NCBI GenBank assembly: GCA_003049485.1
Contig: PYST01000266.1
Coordinates: 1 to 56,063 of the forward strand
From: Ophioceras dolichostomum
Taxonomy: Eukaryota > Ascomycota > Sordariomycetes > Magnaporthales > Ophioceraceae
Direction of reading: 5' to 3'
Length of the DNA: 56,063 bases
This document shows, piece after piece, positions 36,786-47,968 of the stretch (its first letter is position 1; the number at the start of each line of letters is the position of its first letter). The notes under the pieces are model-generated. The model had not been told where the DNA came from. It ran no database searches and saw only the letters and a program-made list of their open reading frames with translations. The translations under genes and the position numbers were made by a program.

Positions 36786-38135
36786 TCACTGCACAAGTCT
36801 GACCCCCCTACCAACGCTCCCCGTCTCAAACACCTCCACCAGGCCGGCCCCGACCGCCTCAGCCAGGATCCACTCGAACCTCAGGCCTGAGAAATCCTTC
36901 CACCTCCGCGTCCGGCCCGGCGGGGTTCCCACCCGCTCGCCCCTCGCCAGCCTAGCCGCCTCCAGCAGCCTGCCGCCTCGGGACTGCTCGTCCCCCCTGG
37001 CCGCGCCGCCGTCCCACCTCTCGCTGAGCAGGTACTCCGGCGCCTCGCGGTGCGGCAGCCTCTCCAGCAGCTTGACGAGGTGGTCCAGCGCCGCCGAGAC
37101 CAGCTTGAGGAACGCCCCCGTCCCGGGCACGGCGATGTTGAACACCGCGCCTCTGGCGGACGAAGACGCCGACGACGGTAACGACGGCCCCGCCCTGGCA
37201 GCCCCAGCGGCGTCGCGGAGCGCGCCCTCGCCGCCCACGGCCTCGACGGAGCCAGACGCCGCCTTCGCCACCGTGGCGAGCGACACCAACGTGCCGCGGT
37301 CCTCCGGCCTCGCAAACAGCGCCGCCGCCAGCGCGTCCGGCTGGTCATGCAGCGAGTTCGTCAGGAAACCTGCTCGCACGAGCGCGTCCAGCTGACGAGG
37401 CTGGAGCAGTCCCGTCGACCCAGGCAGTTCGATGGCGGTAGGGTTCTCCCTCAGAAACCTCTTAAACGCCTCCCTCGTCTCCTCATCTAGTTGTAGTAGT
37501 CCCCCACAACTACTACTACTCTCTCGCAACAACAGCCGCTCCACATCCGCCGCCAGCACGAGCATCTCGCCCCCGCACCCCCTCCTCGGCACGACGACGC
37601 GCCTCAGCGTCCCCTCGCGCACCAGCATCGCCGTCTCGCGCTCGATCGTCGTGGGCGTCGAGCCCGCCAGCAGCGCGTGCAGGTGCGCGGCCGACAATAC
37701 GGGCGGCAAGGTCTCGCGGCGCGCGTGCACCGCGGCTGTCAGGGCGGAGCCGAGGCCGCGCGCGGGGAGAGGGGCGAACATGCGGCTGCGCGCGAAGAGC
37801 ATCGCCTGCGGCACGTCGCGGAGGGTCAGGTCCGAGATGAGGGCCGCGACGAGGCCGCGGTCTGTGAGGGGTTCGTTCAGGATGTCATCGTCTTCGTCAT
37901 CGTCGTCACCATCGTCGTTGTCGTCGCCCTCAGCGCTAGCCGCTGGGGTGGCTTTGTTACTCCTGGACGTTGGTCTAGTAGACGAGGAGGTTTTGGTGCG
38001 AGGTAGGCTCGAGAGGGCTGCTGCTGACGAGGAGGAGGATCTCGAGTTGCTGTTGCTGGTGGCGGAAGACGGCCGGGGTTTGGCCGGCTTCTTCTTGACG
38101 CGGTTGGATCGTCCTAGAATAGATCGCAGGCTCAT
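36786..38135 (-). CDS. STK19: STK19-like winged-helix protein
   Basis: A single-exon 449-aa product. The first 95 residues are a basic Ser-rich then acidic (DDNDDGDDDDEDDD) disordered head with lysine clusters that could serve in nuclear import. The conserved part begins about residue 92 with DRGLVAALI and LRDVPQAMLFARSRMFAPL and continues with TPTTIERETAMLVREGTLRR. It ends with a NIAVPGTGAFLKLVSAALDHLVKLL segment, LLSER and FEWILAEAVGAGLVEVFET. These match the order of conserved blocks in human STK19, which despite its name is a DNA-binding winged-helix protein of transcription-coupled repair rather than a kinase. No kinase motifs (GxGxxG, HRD, DFG) are present. Ala/Ser-rich inserts lengthen the fungal form. 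Function by analogy: nuclear DNA repair. Confidence 0.82.
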   Translation of the reverse strand: MSLRSILGRSNRVKKKPAKPRPSSATSNSNSRSSSSSAAALSSLPRTKTSSSTRPTSRSNKATPAASAEGDDNDDGDDDDEDDDILNEPLTDRGLVAALISDLTLRDVPQAMLFARSRMFAPLPARGLGSALTAAVHARRETLPPVLSAAHLHALLAGSTPTTIERETAMLVREGTLRRVVVPRRGCGGEMLVLAADVERLLLRESSSSCGGLLQLDEETREAFKRFLRENPTAIELPGSTGLLQPRQLDALVRAGFLTNSLHDQPDALAAALFARPEDRGTLVSLATVAKAASGSVEAVGGEGALRDAAGAARAGPSLPSSASSSARGAVFNIAVPGTGAFLKLVSAALDHLVKLLERLPHREAPEYLLSERWDGGAARGDEQSRGGRLLEAARLARGERVGTPPGRTRRWKDFSGLRFEWILAEAVGAGLVEVFETGSVGRGVRLVQ

Positions 38136-39041
38136 AGCAGAACACTGAGAGAGATCGATGGCGTGCGCTTTCGAGTGCTAGAGCGGATGCGATGAAAGTG
38201 CAGCGCGAGTGCTTGGCGACGGGAGGGTGCAGCCTTGCGTACGACTGGGGTGATGGTGAATTAGTGGTAGGTCGGAGGGAAGTGCTGAGGCTTACCAACG
38301 TCGCATCGTGTCCCGGAAAGAGGCGATAAGATAAGCCTAAGCTTTTTGAAGCCGGACCAATAAGACGACATCGAGCTTCTGAATTCGGATGACTCTGTTG
38401 TGCCGGAAAAAATCATCAGAGGAAAGAGATGTTTTGACAAGCAACGAAAGGCAGAATGCCCAAGGTTCCAGCGGCTTTCCCATAAAATAACATCTTTACA
38501 GCAAGAGATATTACTTCAAAGTCAAGCAGAAACACACTGTCCTTTACCAAGCATATTTGTAAGCTGCCCGTGGCATATTCGTAATGGATAGATACCATGT
38601 TGCAAGAACAACCAAACCTACATAGTTCATACTTTTTGTTACTTTTCCAATCCGTCCCTAGAATTATAAAGAAAATAAAGAAAGAACCGGATATATCCTC
38701 CGTTGCTGTTGTTAGATACCCTTGCGCTTTTCTGTATGTCCGTCGACACCATGGTAGCCAATCCCATCAAATCCCACCCAACCCACTAACTACAGGAATG
38801 TTCAAATGCCACGCCGCTCACTCGCTGTACCGCACACGTGCAATATAGTCCCCGAAAGAAAGAGATATAAGGAGATCAACAAAAGAGGAGACAAGTGAGA
38901 AAAGTCGAATGGGAGTATACAGGTACCATGAGGCAGATGGCACCACAAACGACGAGGTATACGATGGACTGGACAACCAACCCACCACCAATACTCGCTC
39001 GCCATCCACAACAACAACCACCACCACCACCAAACAACCAA
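38136..39041. other. Intergenic between two minus-strand genes
   Basis: AT-rich, with no gene. It should hold the STK19 promoter and the 3' UTR of the SulP transporter gene. Confidence 0.6.
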
Positions 39042-42000
39042 TCAACCCGCCACAGTAAGCACATAAGACGTCAAAACATTCATCCTCTCGCTCGTCAACT
39101 TCAGCCCCATCCTCAACAGCTCCCTCGCCACATCCGGCTCCTTCCCCTGAAGCTCCCTCCACGCCTCCCGATCCATCAGCCACACCACGCAGTCCCTCTC
39201 CACCACCGCCGTTGCCGTCCTCCTCGTCTCCGAGAAGAACGGCAGCTCCCCGCACGTCGTCCCCGCGACTATGCTCTCGCACAGGAACCCCTGTGGCAGG
39301 TCGTACTCCATCCTCACGATGCCGGACTCCAGGAGGTAAAACCCGTCCGCGGGTTCGTCCTGTCGGTAGATGACCTCCCCCGCGGAGAACTCGCGCCTCG
39401 AAAAGGAGGACATTGCCCGGAACCAGAAGTCCTCGTTCTTGTCGCTCAGGTCCTGGAAGATCTGCAGCATCAGCCGTAAAGGTTCGCGGAAGGACTGCCA
39501 TTTGGACTGCCGGTTCAGGCCGGCGTTGATGGACACGGCGGCGGCTTGGTAGAGGAGGTTGCGGCGGGGGGAGGTGGCGAGAAGGTCGAGGGATAGATGA
39601 TGCTGCTGTTGTTGCTGTTGTTGGTTGTGGTGATGTCCGCCTCCGGTGCCTGGCACCTCAAGGCTGTTCGAGTGTGTATGCGTGTGCGTGTGCGTCTGCT
39701 GCTGTTGTTGCTGATTCTGTTGCTGGTGCGGCTTCCCACCAGCAGCGGCAGCCGCCGCCGCAGCAGCAGCGTGCTGCTGCACGGCCTCCTGCCTTGCATA
39801 CAACGTCTTGAGCAGCTCGTTCTCGCAGCTCTCCAGCGCCGAGTTCAGATCCGGCAGGAGTCTCGCCTTGTCCACCACGCCCGCCGTCCTCAAGTCCTGA
39901 TATACAGCGCTATCTCCATCTCCATCTCCATCTCCACCCCCACTCTCACCCTCACTCTCACCCACGCCGCTCAGTATCAGATGCACGCCCTTCTTCTCCA
40001 GCAGTCTCGAGATTGTGTTGAACGCTGCTCCCGCTGAGTAGTCTAAGCCCGAGACCAGGTTCAGGTCCAGGACCAGGAACTTGATGGGCCGCTCCCTGAA
40101 GGCCTCGTCAGCGATCAGGGCGCGGATTCGCTCCTCGACGCCCACGACCGTGCCGAAGAACAGGTAGCCTGCCAGCTTGATGATGTAGATCTGCCGCCCC
40201 ACCTGCTGCAGGTAGTGCTGCTGCGACGGGTTGCGGCGGACCGTCGACCCCACGACGTCGCCCGACCACCCGGCCCGCACGGCCGAGACGCGGGAGGTCT
40301 GGAAGATCATGGAGACGAAGGCCATGAGGATCCCGACGCCGATGCCGACGACGAAGTCGTAGACGCCCATTATGAGGACGATGGCGACGACCTTTTTTCG
40401 ACGAACAAAAAAAAACATTGTCAGTTACCTTTCTTACCGGTACTTGTAACGGTTTAACAACACCTGTAGGAGGAGGTAGAGTCAGGGGATGGGGAAGGTG
40501 CAAGGGGAATTGGCTGCAAAACAACGTACAGTCATGTACTCCACCGTCTTCAACTGCTTCCTCGGGCTCCACAACGCCTCCAAGATCAGCTCGAACCCCA
40601 GATCGAAGATGAGACACCCGACCATCATGACGGGTATTATCCCAATGATCCTGGGGCCGACGCACATGACGCCGAACGTCAAAGCCGCCAGCTCGAAGCC
40701 CGCGAGCCGGCTGTCCGCGCCGGTGCGGATGAAGAAGCTTGTGTTGGCGTACACCAGGTAGTTCTGTATGGAGCCCGCGCACCCCGCCAGGAAGTTCGAG
40801 TAGCCGTGCAGCTTCAGCTCGTGGTTGAGGTCCACATTATCCTCCCCTGTCGTGATCGCCAGGGCGGGCACGTTGATCGGCACGTGCAGGATGCCGAAAA
40901 ACGTGAGCGCGAACATGGCCGGCACCGTCTCGGCGACGGCGTCCCACCTGACGGCGTCGAACTTGTAGAGCGTGTAGAAGTACCACCACGGCTCGTCGGC
41001 GGCCGCGCCCTGGAAGATCCAGCCGGCGTCGCGCAGCGCGTCCGGCTCGAGCGCGTCGAGCGAGAAGACGAAGAAGTAGAACACGGCGGGGATGGTGATG
41101 ATGTACGCGGGCAGGATGTACCTGTTTTTTGGAAATTGCTGCTGGCAGTAGAACAGCACGACCGCGAGCGCGAGGGGGGTGATCCAGAGCGGGACGGTGT
41201 CGGGCGCGATGAGCTTGTGCAGCGTGTCGAGGTCGTACTCGAGCGAGCCCTCGATGCGCGCCGAGACCTCGAAGCCGGTGGCGACCAGGAACCAGCCCAC
41301 CCCGCCGATGCACCCGATCAGGATGTGCCGCGGGATGAAGCCGACGATGTAGCCGAACTGGAAGTAGCCCATGAGGAAGAAGACGAGGCCCGTCAGCATG
41401 GCGCTGAGGGCGTACGCCGTGATGGTGCTGGCGATGACGGCGTCGGGCTTATCCTCGCCGACGATGGCGGTGATGGTCGAGGCCATGGAGTGGAAGAAGG
41501 GCACGACTTCGATCTGAGATGGAAAATATGTGTTAGTCTACCTCAGCAATTTGTTACGTAACTTACCTTAGGTGTTACTAGGTAGGCATGCTTGGCAAAA
41601 GCGAGCTATGAATAGAAACGTTGGAGATAAAATCGTGCAAGGCGGGCGTCCGGGCAGTGTGGCAGTAGCTTACCAACTCAGAGCCGACCGCGCCCCTGAA
41701 CACCGAGCCAGACGAGTACATCAACTGGGATATGATGGTGCTGACGTAGAAAATCGAGATGCCGGCAGGTCCCAGGTTCGCGAAGATGGGATTACCAAGC
41801 GGGAACAGAATCATGCCTATTTTGTGGTTGTTAGTTATTACTAGGTACCTGGCAGATAAATCGCACAGGACAAACCCCATGAGCGACAAATGTTGGACCA
41901 TGACGGGGAATAATAGGATGGATGTGTATGGAAGGGGTGGGTTGGTACGACACAAAAACATACCGTACGACAAAGCATCCAAGATATTAAGCAACAGCCC

Positions 42001-43518
42001 AACAACGACAGCCGGCAGACACGCGACCGGCGGCACGATGACATTGTGCCAGATCGCCTTCCCGTCCCAACACTTCGGATCGCAGACGACCCTGCGCATA
42101 ACCGCCGCGCGGTGGGATAGATCCCTGGCCCTCGCCCCCAGGCTCGCCTGCCACCCCTGCAGGCGTCTGGGGAACGCGGCCTTCTGGCTCTCGAGGTCTC
42201 TGTCTCTCCTGTCTCTACTACCACCGAGAATTGGCACAGTAACAGTCCCGTGCCCACCACCCACACCACCACCACCACCGTTGACCGTCCGCACGCTCCC
42301 GTGGCTCCGCACGCCCAGGAGAGGCGACGTCTCCGAGAGGATCTCGACCTCGGCGCCTCTGCGGGCCTGGCGCTGCTGTTCCAGGTCTTGGGGATACTGC
42401 TGCTCCGTCCCGATGGTGGGGACGTGTGCGGCGCGGTCGGTCCAGTCGCTGCCGTCTTCCAGCTCGTCCAGGGAGCCCGGGATCTCGGGCGGGGAGCGGC
42501 GGAGCATGTTTGCCAGGATCGATGGCCCCCCGCCACCGCTGCCGACATCAGAGCCTAGTGGTAGTCCCTCTGCTAGCACTGCCGGTGGTGGCGGCGATGA
42601 TGGTGGTGGTGGATGTGGATGTGGATGTGGATGTGGATGTGGGCGGCGGTGCTGTTGGGGTTGTTGTGGCTCCGGAGATGGCGGCTCGGACGCCTCCTGG
42701 ATGATATCCGGGTCCCTCGACGGGGCGGCGGAAGCCGAAGCTTCAGCGTCGTCCAGATGATGATCGACGGGGGCAAGAGACGGCGAGGATGTGACCTCTC
42801 GTAGGGTGGTCCGGGAGTTTGACCGTTGGCGGCTCAGGAAGGATGGAGTCTCCCTGCGGCTGCTCTGGTCGGAGAGGAGGTAGGAAGCGAGTTCAGCCGT
42901 GTCCTCCCGCACACTCCGCGCATATTGAGCGCTGTCCACGGGAGCTGGTTCCCAGTCCATATTAGCAAGTTGTGCGCTGGCATGGTGGTGGTTTGGTGGG
43001 CCTGTAGTAGTAGCATATCGGCAGGGAGAAATGCTGAGAGGCAAGACAGAAGGCAGACGAGGAGCATCCATCCTTTCACTCCGGGGCTGGAAGGTCCTGG
43101 ACTATTATTGGAGGTGGAGGGCTTTCATTTCTCCGACGACGAGACACTGAAACAAACAAGAGGTCTCCTGAACTCAATGAAAGGTTAAAGTTTACGTACC
43201 AGATCTGTCTCGAACGCTACCGTGGATATATGACCGAATAGGTTCCCTGTAGCTGGGAGACCCGTACGACGAAGATATTTGTCTGGAGCTTCCACCGGTG
43301 TCCGCTGTGGCGGCGGCGGCGGCGCCACCACCAGTAGCAACGGCAGGGCCAGAACCCCCAGAGCCGCCAGGGGCAGGGGGAGGGGGAGGGCTCAGGGTCG
43401 CACTGCGGGCGTCGTCACGGGCACTGGCACTGGCGGCGCTGCTGTCCCGCTGCTGCGAGTGGGCGGAAGGTGCCCGTCTCCCTCTCCAAGAGGAGAAGGT
43501 GAAAGCAGGAGAGGACAT
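39042..43518 (-). CDS. SulP-family transporter with STAS and cyclic-nucleotide-binding-like domains (Vsb1/YGR125w type)
   Basis: Model complement(join(39042..40391, 40530..41513, 41674..41816, 41964..43001, 43200..43518)), 1277 aa. A long cytosolic head (1 to about 420) is rich in Ser, Pro and His. The membrane domain (about 425-850) carries SulP signatures: LPAVVVGLLLNILDALSYGMILFPLG across exons 2-3, SQLMYSSGS, IEVVPFFH, NYLVYANTSFFIRTGADSRLAGFELAAL and ILIGCIGGVGWFLVATGFEV. A STAS domain (about 890-1025) is followed by His/Gln-rich repeats and a cyclic-nucleotide-binding fold (about 1170-1260, GEVIYRQDEPADGFYLLESG...CGELPFF). This architecture matches yeast Vsb1, which loads basic amino acids into the vacuole; transport substrate here is inferred. 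All borders are GT-AG and in phase. Intron 3 holds a possible extra 39-nt exon (see findings). The start at 43518 is the first suitable ATG. Confidence 0.9.
42608..42641 (-). repeat. Coding hexanucleotide repeat (Pro/His)
   Basis: Tandem GGATGT-type units lie in the N-terminal head of the SulP gene and encode HPHPHPHP. Length variation between strains is likely. Confidence 0.7.
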
Positions 43519-46500
43519 GGCGAGCGAGTCGCAGCCCGGAGGTGGAAAAGGGTGCGTGGCTGGTGGTGAAAGGTGTAGATGGAGAATATGACGACGAGAC
43601 TTGGCCTCTAGCAAATAAGAAGCAAATAGAGAATCCAGACACGGGATGGTGTCAGTGAAACGCGGTCGATGGTGTGGTCGAACCCTCGGAGTAGGGGGAC
43701 GTGGGGAGGAGCCGTTTGGTGAATGGTTGAACACCAGGGGGGGTAGCTTGATGGATGGGGGGGCGTGTTGTTCCCACGGTCCTCTCTCTTCTCTTTCCCC
43801 TCTTCTCCTCCTCTTTGTTCTCCCGCACACACTTTCTCTCGGATGCTCGAATGCAGTTGTCCGGGCTCGAGCTGGAGCTAGAGCTGGAGCTGGCTGCAAT
43901 GAGACGAGACTATGGCACTCTGACGCACCCCCGTCTTGAACTCTGGGACGAGAGCAGAGTTGAGTTGCTGCTCAGGCGTGTGAGCACTGGGCCGATAGCC
44001 TTCCTAGGTACCAGCCCGGATATTCTAGGTAGGTACTTTCGCACCTTGGTCAAAAAGCCAAAAAAACCTTGAACCTTGACGGTCAGTCAGACAGTTTCGA
44101 GCAAGTCAGGTAGTAGGCCGGTCAGCCAGTCTCCTAGGTCAGGGAGCGTCTAGCTTTCCTCTAGCTTCTACCACTCAACAACAAGCCCAGAGCGAGGAGC
44201 TGCAGATGAAAGCGGGGCGAGGCTTTCTGCAACCAGTTTTGTTTCCCTGGCCTTGCACCATCATGGCGAAATCTTGAGCAAGGATTTCATGGGGAGCTCC
44301 AGATAAGAAAGGTACCAACGTTTTTTTTTTTCTTTTTTTTCCCTCTTCTCGCTTTGCCACAGCCCATGGCTCCGATAGCGTGCCTCCTGTCCACCCACTT
44401 AGCAAGGACCAGGGTCTAGAGTCTAGCCTCCATCTCGGTTTTTCAGTGGAGAAAAGGACCAATCAAGACTGAGTGGCGAGCTTCACAAGTCTCGGTGGTC
44501 CCCAGAGCTCACATCAGTTTCTCAAATCCTCTGGCAGCAGCTAGCCGAAACGTTGGATGCTCTGCCCGCCCTTAATACATACCTATCCTAGATGCAGATA
44601 AGGGGAAAAAAGAAGAAAGAAACAAGAAAACGAAGGCGTCGCGAACGAGGCGCAAGAAGGCGTCATATGCATGCAAGGCAGTCTGCTTCTGAGACTTCCA
44701 AGTCATTGAGCTTTAGCTATGTCGTTTTCTGCAAGCCCGCCGTCGTCATTGGATCGCAATTTGAGCTCCGAAAGACATGGGTTACGCAGCGAGAGAGGGG
44801 AAGTATACAAGCAGCCACCAGCATTGTCGAATTGAAGTCTGTCTTCAGTCTCCGTGCGGCTGGTTTGGTTGTGCATTCATTGTCAGTGTTCCCCCACCTT
44901 CGTAACTGCCCGCACTAGCGAAGTATGTCATGTTCTTTTTTTTTTTTCGTGCGGCGCTGCCTGCTGCCCTATGAGCAGCACATGTGCGCCAACTGAAGCC
45001 ACCACATGCTGCACCCACTGGCTCCCCCCAGCCGGGTAATGGACTCGCCAACGTCGGCTAGCGCCTTGGCCCAAGAGCGCCAGGTGAGACCAGTCGTAAA
45101 AAGCCCCCATAGTCCATACTGTACCTCTCCCCTGTATTGCGTTGAAGACTTCGATGTCGGTCGTTCCTGTTCATGGTGAGAAAAAGCCAAGTCTTGAAGT
45201 ATCAAGGACGGTGGGCCGTTCTCGTTTGCCTCGAAGTGGACGTGCGAACCGGCCTCGGCGTGGTCACGTCGCCCGGACCTTGGCATCCCCCCAAATTTAC
45301 TCTCGCTGGATCCTACTCAGCATCCTAAACGCACCATCTACCGTGCATGCACATCAGGCTCCAGTCCAGTCCACACATGTACAAGTATACCACTACTATG
45401 GAACAGTGGAAGAAAACCAAGCATTGAAAGCAAGGTGCATCACAGCGTCGTACCGAAGAATGGCCGCCCGCCCTTGCCCGTCCTGCACGAGGAGACCAGC
45501 TGCAAGCGCTGAGTTTTTTTTCTGCTGGGACATGTGAACAATAAAATCTCCAATTCGAGCGAGTGAGCGCCACCACGAGCCGTTGAAAACCCCTGCTACA
45601 ATTCGTCTGAAGAGCTTTTGTTTTGAGCACACTCAAAAGCACTGTGAACCGCCTAGCAATCAGCACAGCCCTTCCAATTTCTTCCCCTCACTCGCGAGCT
45701 CAACAGGCGAACCCCTCCCGCCTGCGTCCCGGATATGCACGGTGCATCTCCCAGATGGCATGTATGGAATAGGAAGAAGTGGACATCCCGGCTGGAGCTT
45801 GGCTCCCCCCTCTCTCTGCCGCCCCCTCACTGTGACCCCCTATATGTACCAGGAATTGTCTGGATGGCCTGGTGGCGTCGTTGGGCCAATGATTCTTGCA
45901 TGGAGGTCAGCTGTTTGGTTCTTTGCAGTTGGAGAAAGACATCAACAACATATCCTACAGTTTAACGGTCCAACACTCCAGTACGACAACCTTTCACAAG
46001 GCCAGCCAACAAAAACTGCTCCAGTTTCCACACTGAGTATTTTAACGGATGCTGCGGCCCCGATGCATGCAACAATCGGGCCACTACTTTCGAGGGGCTA
46101 ATCAGAGCAGCGTTTCCTCCTCACTCCGCACGAGAGGAGCGTGATGAGGAGGATACACGGAGGGGCTTCCAATGGTGAGACGGATCAGCCAGCGCTGAAG
46201 CGGCAACATCCTTGGGAGGTAGGTGTATCCGTAGTCTGGTTACTCGTGTGCATATGCACGTCCCTTCACGAAGGAACCAACACCTCTATAGTCCTCATGA
46301 CCCTCCAGGCCCTGCAGGCGCGGCTGGTTCGAACGGCAGCTACGCGACGAGCGGGGTTGGGAGGAGGAGCAGTGGGCAGGGGGTTCATGAACAAGTGAGC
46401 CGTGTGGCACGCGACAGAGACAACATAAGGAAGAGCCAACAAGTTTTGGCTCTCTGCCGTCTGAGATCGGACCGGTCCCTGGCTGGCTCCGTCCGATCCT

Positions 46501-46553
46501 CTCTGCTACTTCTGGAGCCTCCGATGGCCGGAGCGGCACTCGGCCGGCTCAGT
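43519..46553. other. 3-kb gene-poor stretch between SulP gene and PSF1
   Basis: No coding region is supported; frames up to 172 codons (near 45583-46101, plus) lack homology and coding bias. It must contain the SulP gene promoter. Two CCTAGGTA motifs lie near 44003 and 44027. Confidence 0.5.
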
Positions 46554-47430
46554 TCAGCTGAGCTTCTGGAGGTAGCCCTGAGCGATGAGCCTCTCCACGT
46601 CGCCTTGCCGGACATAGAACTGGCTGTTCTTGCTCAGCGTAATAGCCCTACATGATGTTCCGAGGTTTGATCCATGGCATCAGTCGCTGATGGAAGATAT
46701 ATCGAGAACAAGCAAGCCGAAGGAGGAGAGAAACGCAGCAGAGCGGACAGGTAGACATACCCATATTCAGTCTGGATTTCTCCGGCATCCTTTAGCACCC
46801 TCACGTCGATGAAGAGGTCCCTCGGCGGCTCTACGCTGCCGGTCAGATCAATGTCCGTCCACTGGCCCTTGTACGCCGCGAGCAGGTCGCCGTACTGCCT
46901 GACGTAGTCCTCCTCCTGCGGGCTGAGGCTGCTCGTGGCCCCATCTCCGCTACCACCGACTCCTCCGCCCGCAGCACCTGAAGCCCCAGCCGCGTCTCTC
47001 AGCTGCTGGCCGGACAGGTCCACCAGGTCCGAGCCGTTCCACACCAGCTCCTCCAGCTTGTCCGTCCGGGTGCGGTGGTAGGCGAGCAGGCACCGCTTGT
47101 TGCGGCGCATGGAGAGGTGGTCGACGAGCAGAGCACACGCGGTGGCTTGGTCGACATCCGGGTCGAAGTTTCCGTTGAAGGGCTCCAGCAGGTCCGTCAC
47201 GTCCTTGTTAAGATCGCGAACCTCCCGCGTGGCGGCGCGAACTAGCTCGGTCTGGTACGGAGGCAGATGCGCCAGGTTTTGCGTCCGTTTGGCATTTTGG
47301 ACCTGTCGTGTGTGCCGTCATCGCAAAGCGACATGGACAGATGGGGGTCAGCGTCAAGTCAGAACGCGTGAACAAGTAGGGGAGAGAGGGCAGGGGCACA
47401 AACCAGTTTGTTCCCGACGTCACCGTACAT
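46554..47430 (-). CDS. PSF1: DNA replication complex GINS subunit Psf1
   Basis: Model complement(join(46554..46647, 46761..47302, 47404..47430)), 220 aa, close to the yeast length of 208. Psf1 is one of four GINS subunits; with Cdc45 and Mcm2-7 it forms the replicative helicase. The product opens MYGDVGNKL-VQNAKRTQNLAHLPPY, the canonical Psf1 start. The middle has the NKRCLLAYHRTRTDKLEEL helix region. The end is FIDVRVLKDAGEIQTEYG-AITLSKNSQFYVR, with a final IAQGYLQKLS, the B-domain needed for helicase assembly. The first exon is only nine codons with a GTTTGT donor; intron 2 has a GTATGT donor and joins in phase 2. A Gly/Ser/Ala-rich insert near 107-125 is a fungal addition. It is divergent from ADE16/17 and has E2F/MBF-like sites upstream. 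Confidence 0.95.
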
Positions 47431-47484
47431 CTAATAGCTCGCATGGAGGGTTTTTGTTTAACAGGTGGGCTGTCTGGGGTGCAA

Positions 47485-47492
47485 TTGGCGCG
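47485..47492 (+). promoter_or_regulatory. E2F/MBF-like site TTGGCGCG upstream of PSF1
   Basis: TTGGCGCG lies 55 bp before the PSF1 ATG. It resembles the core bound by MBF/E2F-type factors that time replication genes to G1/S. Binding is inferred only. Confidence 0.4.
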
Positions 47493-47570
47493 GCGACAGG
47501 TTGCTCTGGGATGGACGACGTTTTGGTGCGGATTGCGATCAAACGCCTGTCCTGCTTGATTTACCCCTGA

Positions 47571-47578
47571 CGCGCCAA
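47571..47578 (-). promoter_or_regulatory. Second, inverted E2F/MBF-like site
   Basis: CGCGCCAA is the reverse complement of the site at 47485, 141 bp before the PSF1 ATG. The paired arrangement makes a cell-cycle role more plausible. Confidence 0.4.
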
Positions 47579-47968
47579 CTGTGGTCGCGCTTCTGGCGGC
47601 CTGGGGGCCGTCAGCTTGGCGTGGTCCCGCGCCGATTACCCCTCCAAAAGTTTTGGTTGTCCAGGCACAAGCTGGTCGACTGGACCTACCCCGCCATCGG
47701 CTTCTATCCGGTAGTGAGCGACAACGGCGCCGCGACCTCGGGAGCAGCGATAGAGGGGGAGCAAGAGAAAAAAAAAAGTGCAGGGAAAAAATATATAGCA
47801 AAAATGTCATTGTAGTTTTTCCTTGAAGCTTCCTGTCCCACCCACAACAACGATCTTTGGTTTTACAAGTGGACACCTTACACTCCCTCATATCCCCTCC
47901 GCTCCGTCTCTCACACATCAGGGCGCTTCCATTGCCCTGGTACTCAGTTCCACTTCAGCCAAGTAACA

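Larger units (their letters stand above)
47431..47968. promoter_or_regulatory. Shared divergent promoter of PSF1 and ADE16/17
   Basis: A 538-bp intergenic region separates the two start codons. It has an AT-rich TATATA stretch near 47790 on the ADE16/17 side and paired TTGGCGCG elements on the PSF1 side. No gene lies within. Confidence 0.6.

Noticed and set aside
45583..46101. Plus-strand open frame of 172 codons upstream of PSF1
   Set aside because: No coding bias, domain or splice structure; the neighbouring sequence is equally open by chance.
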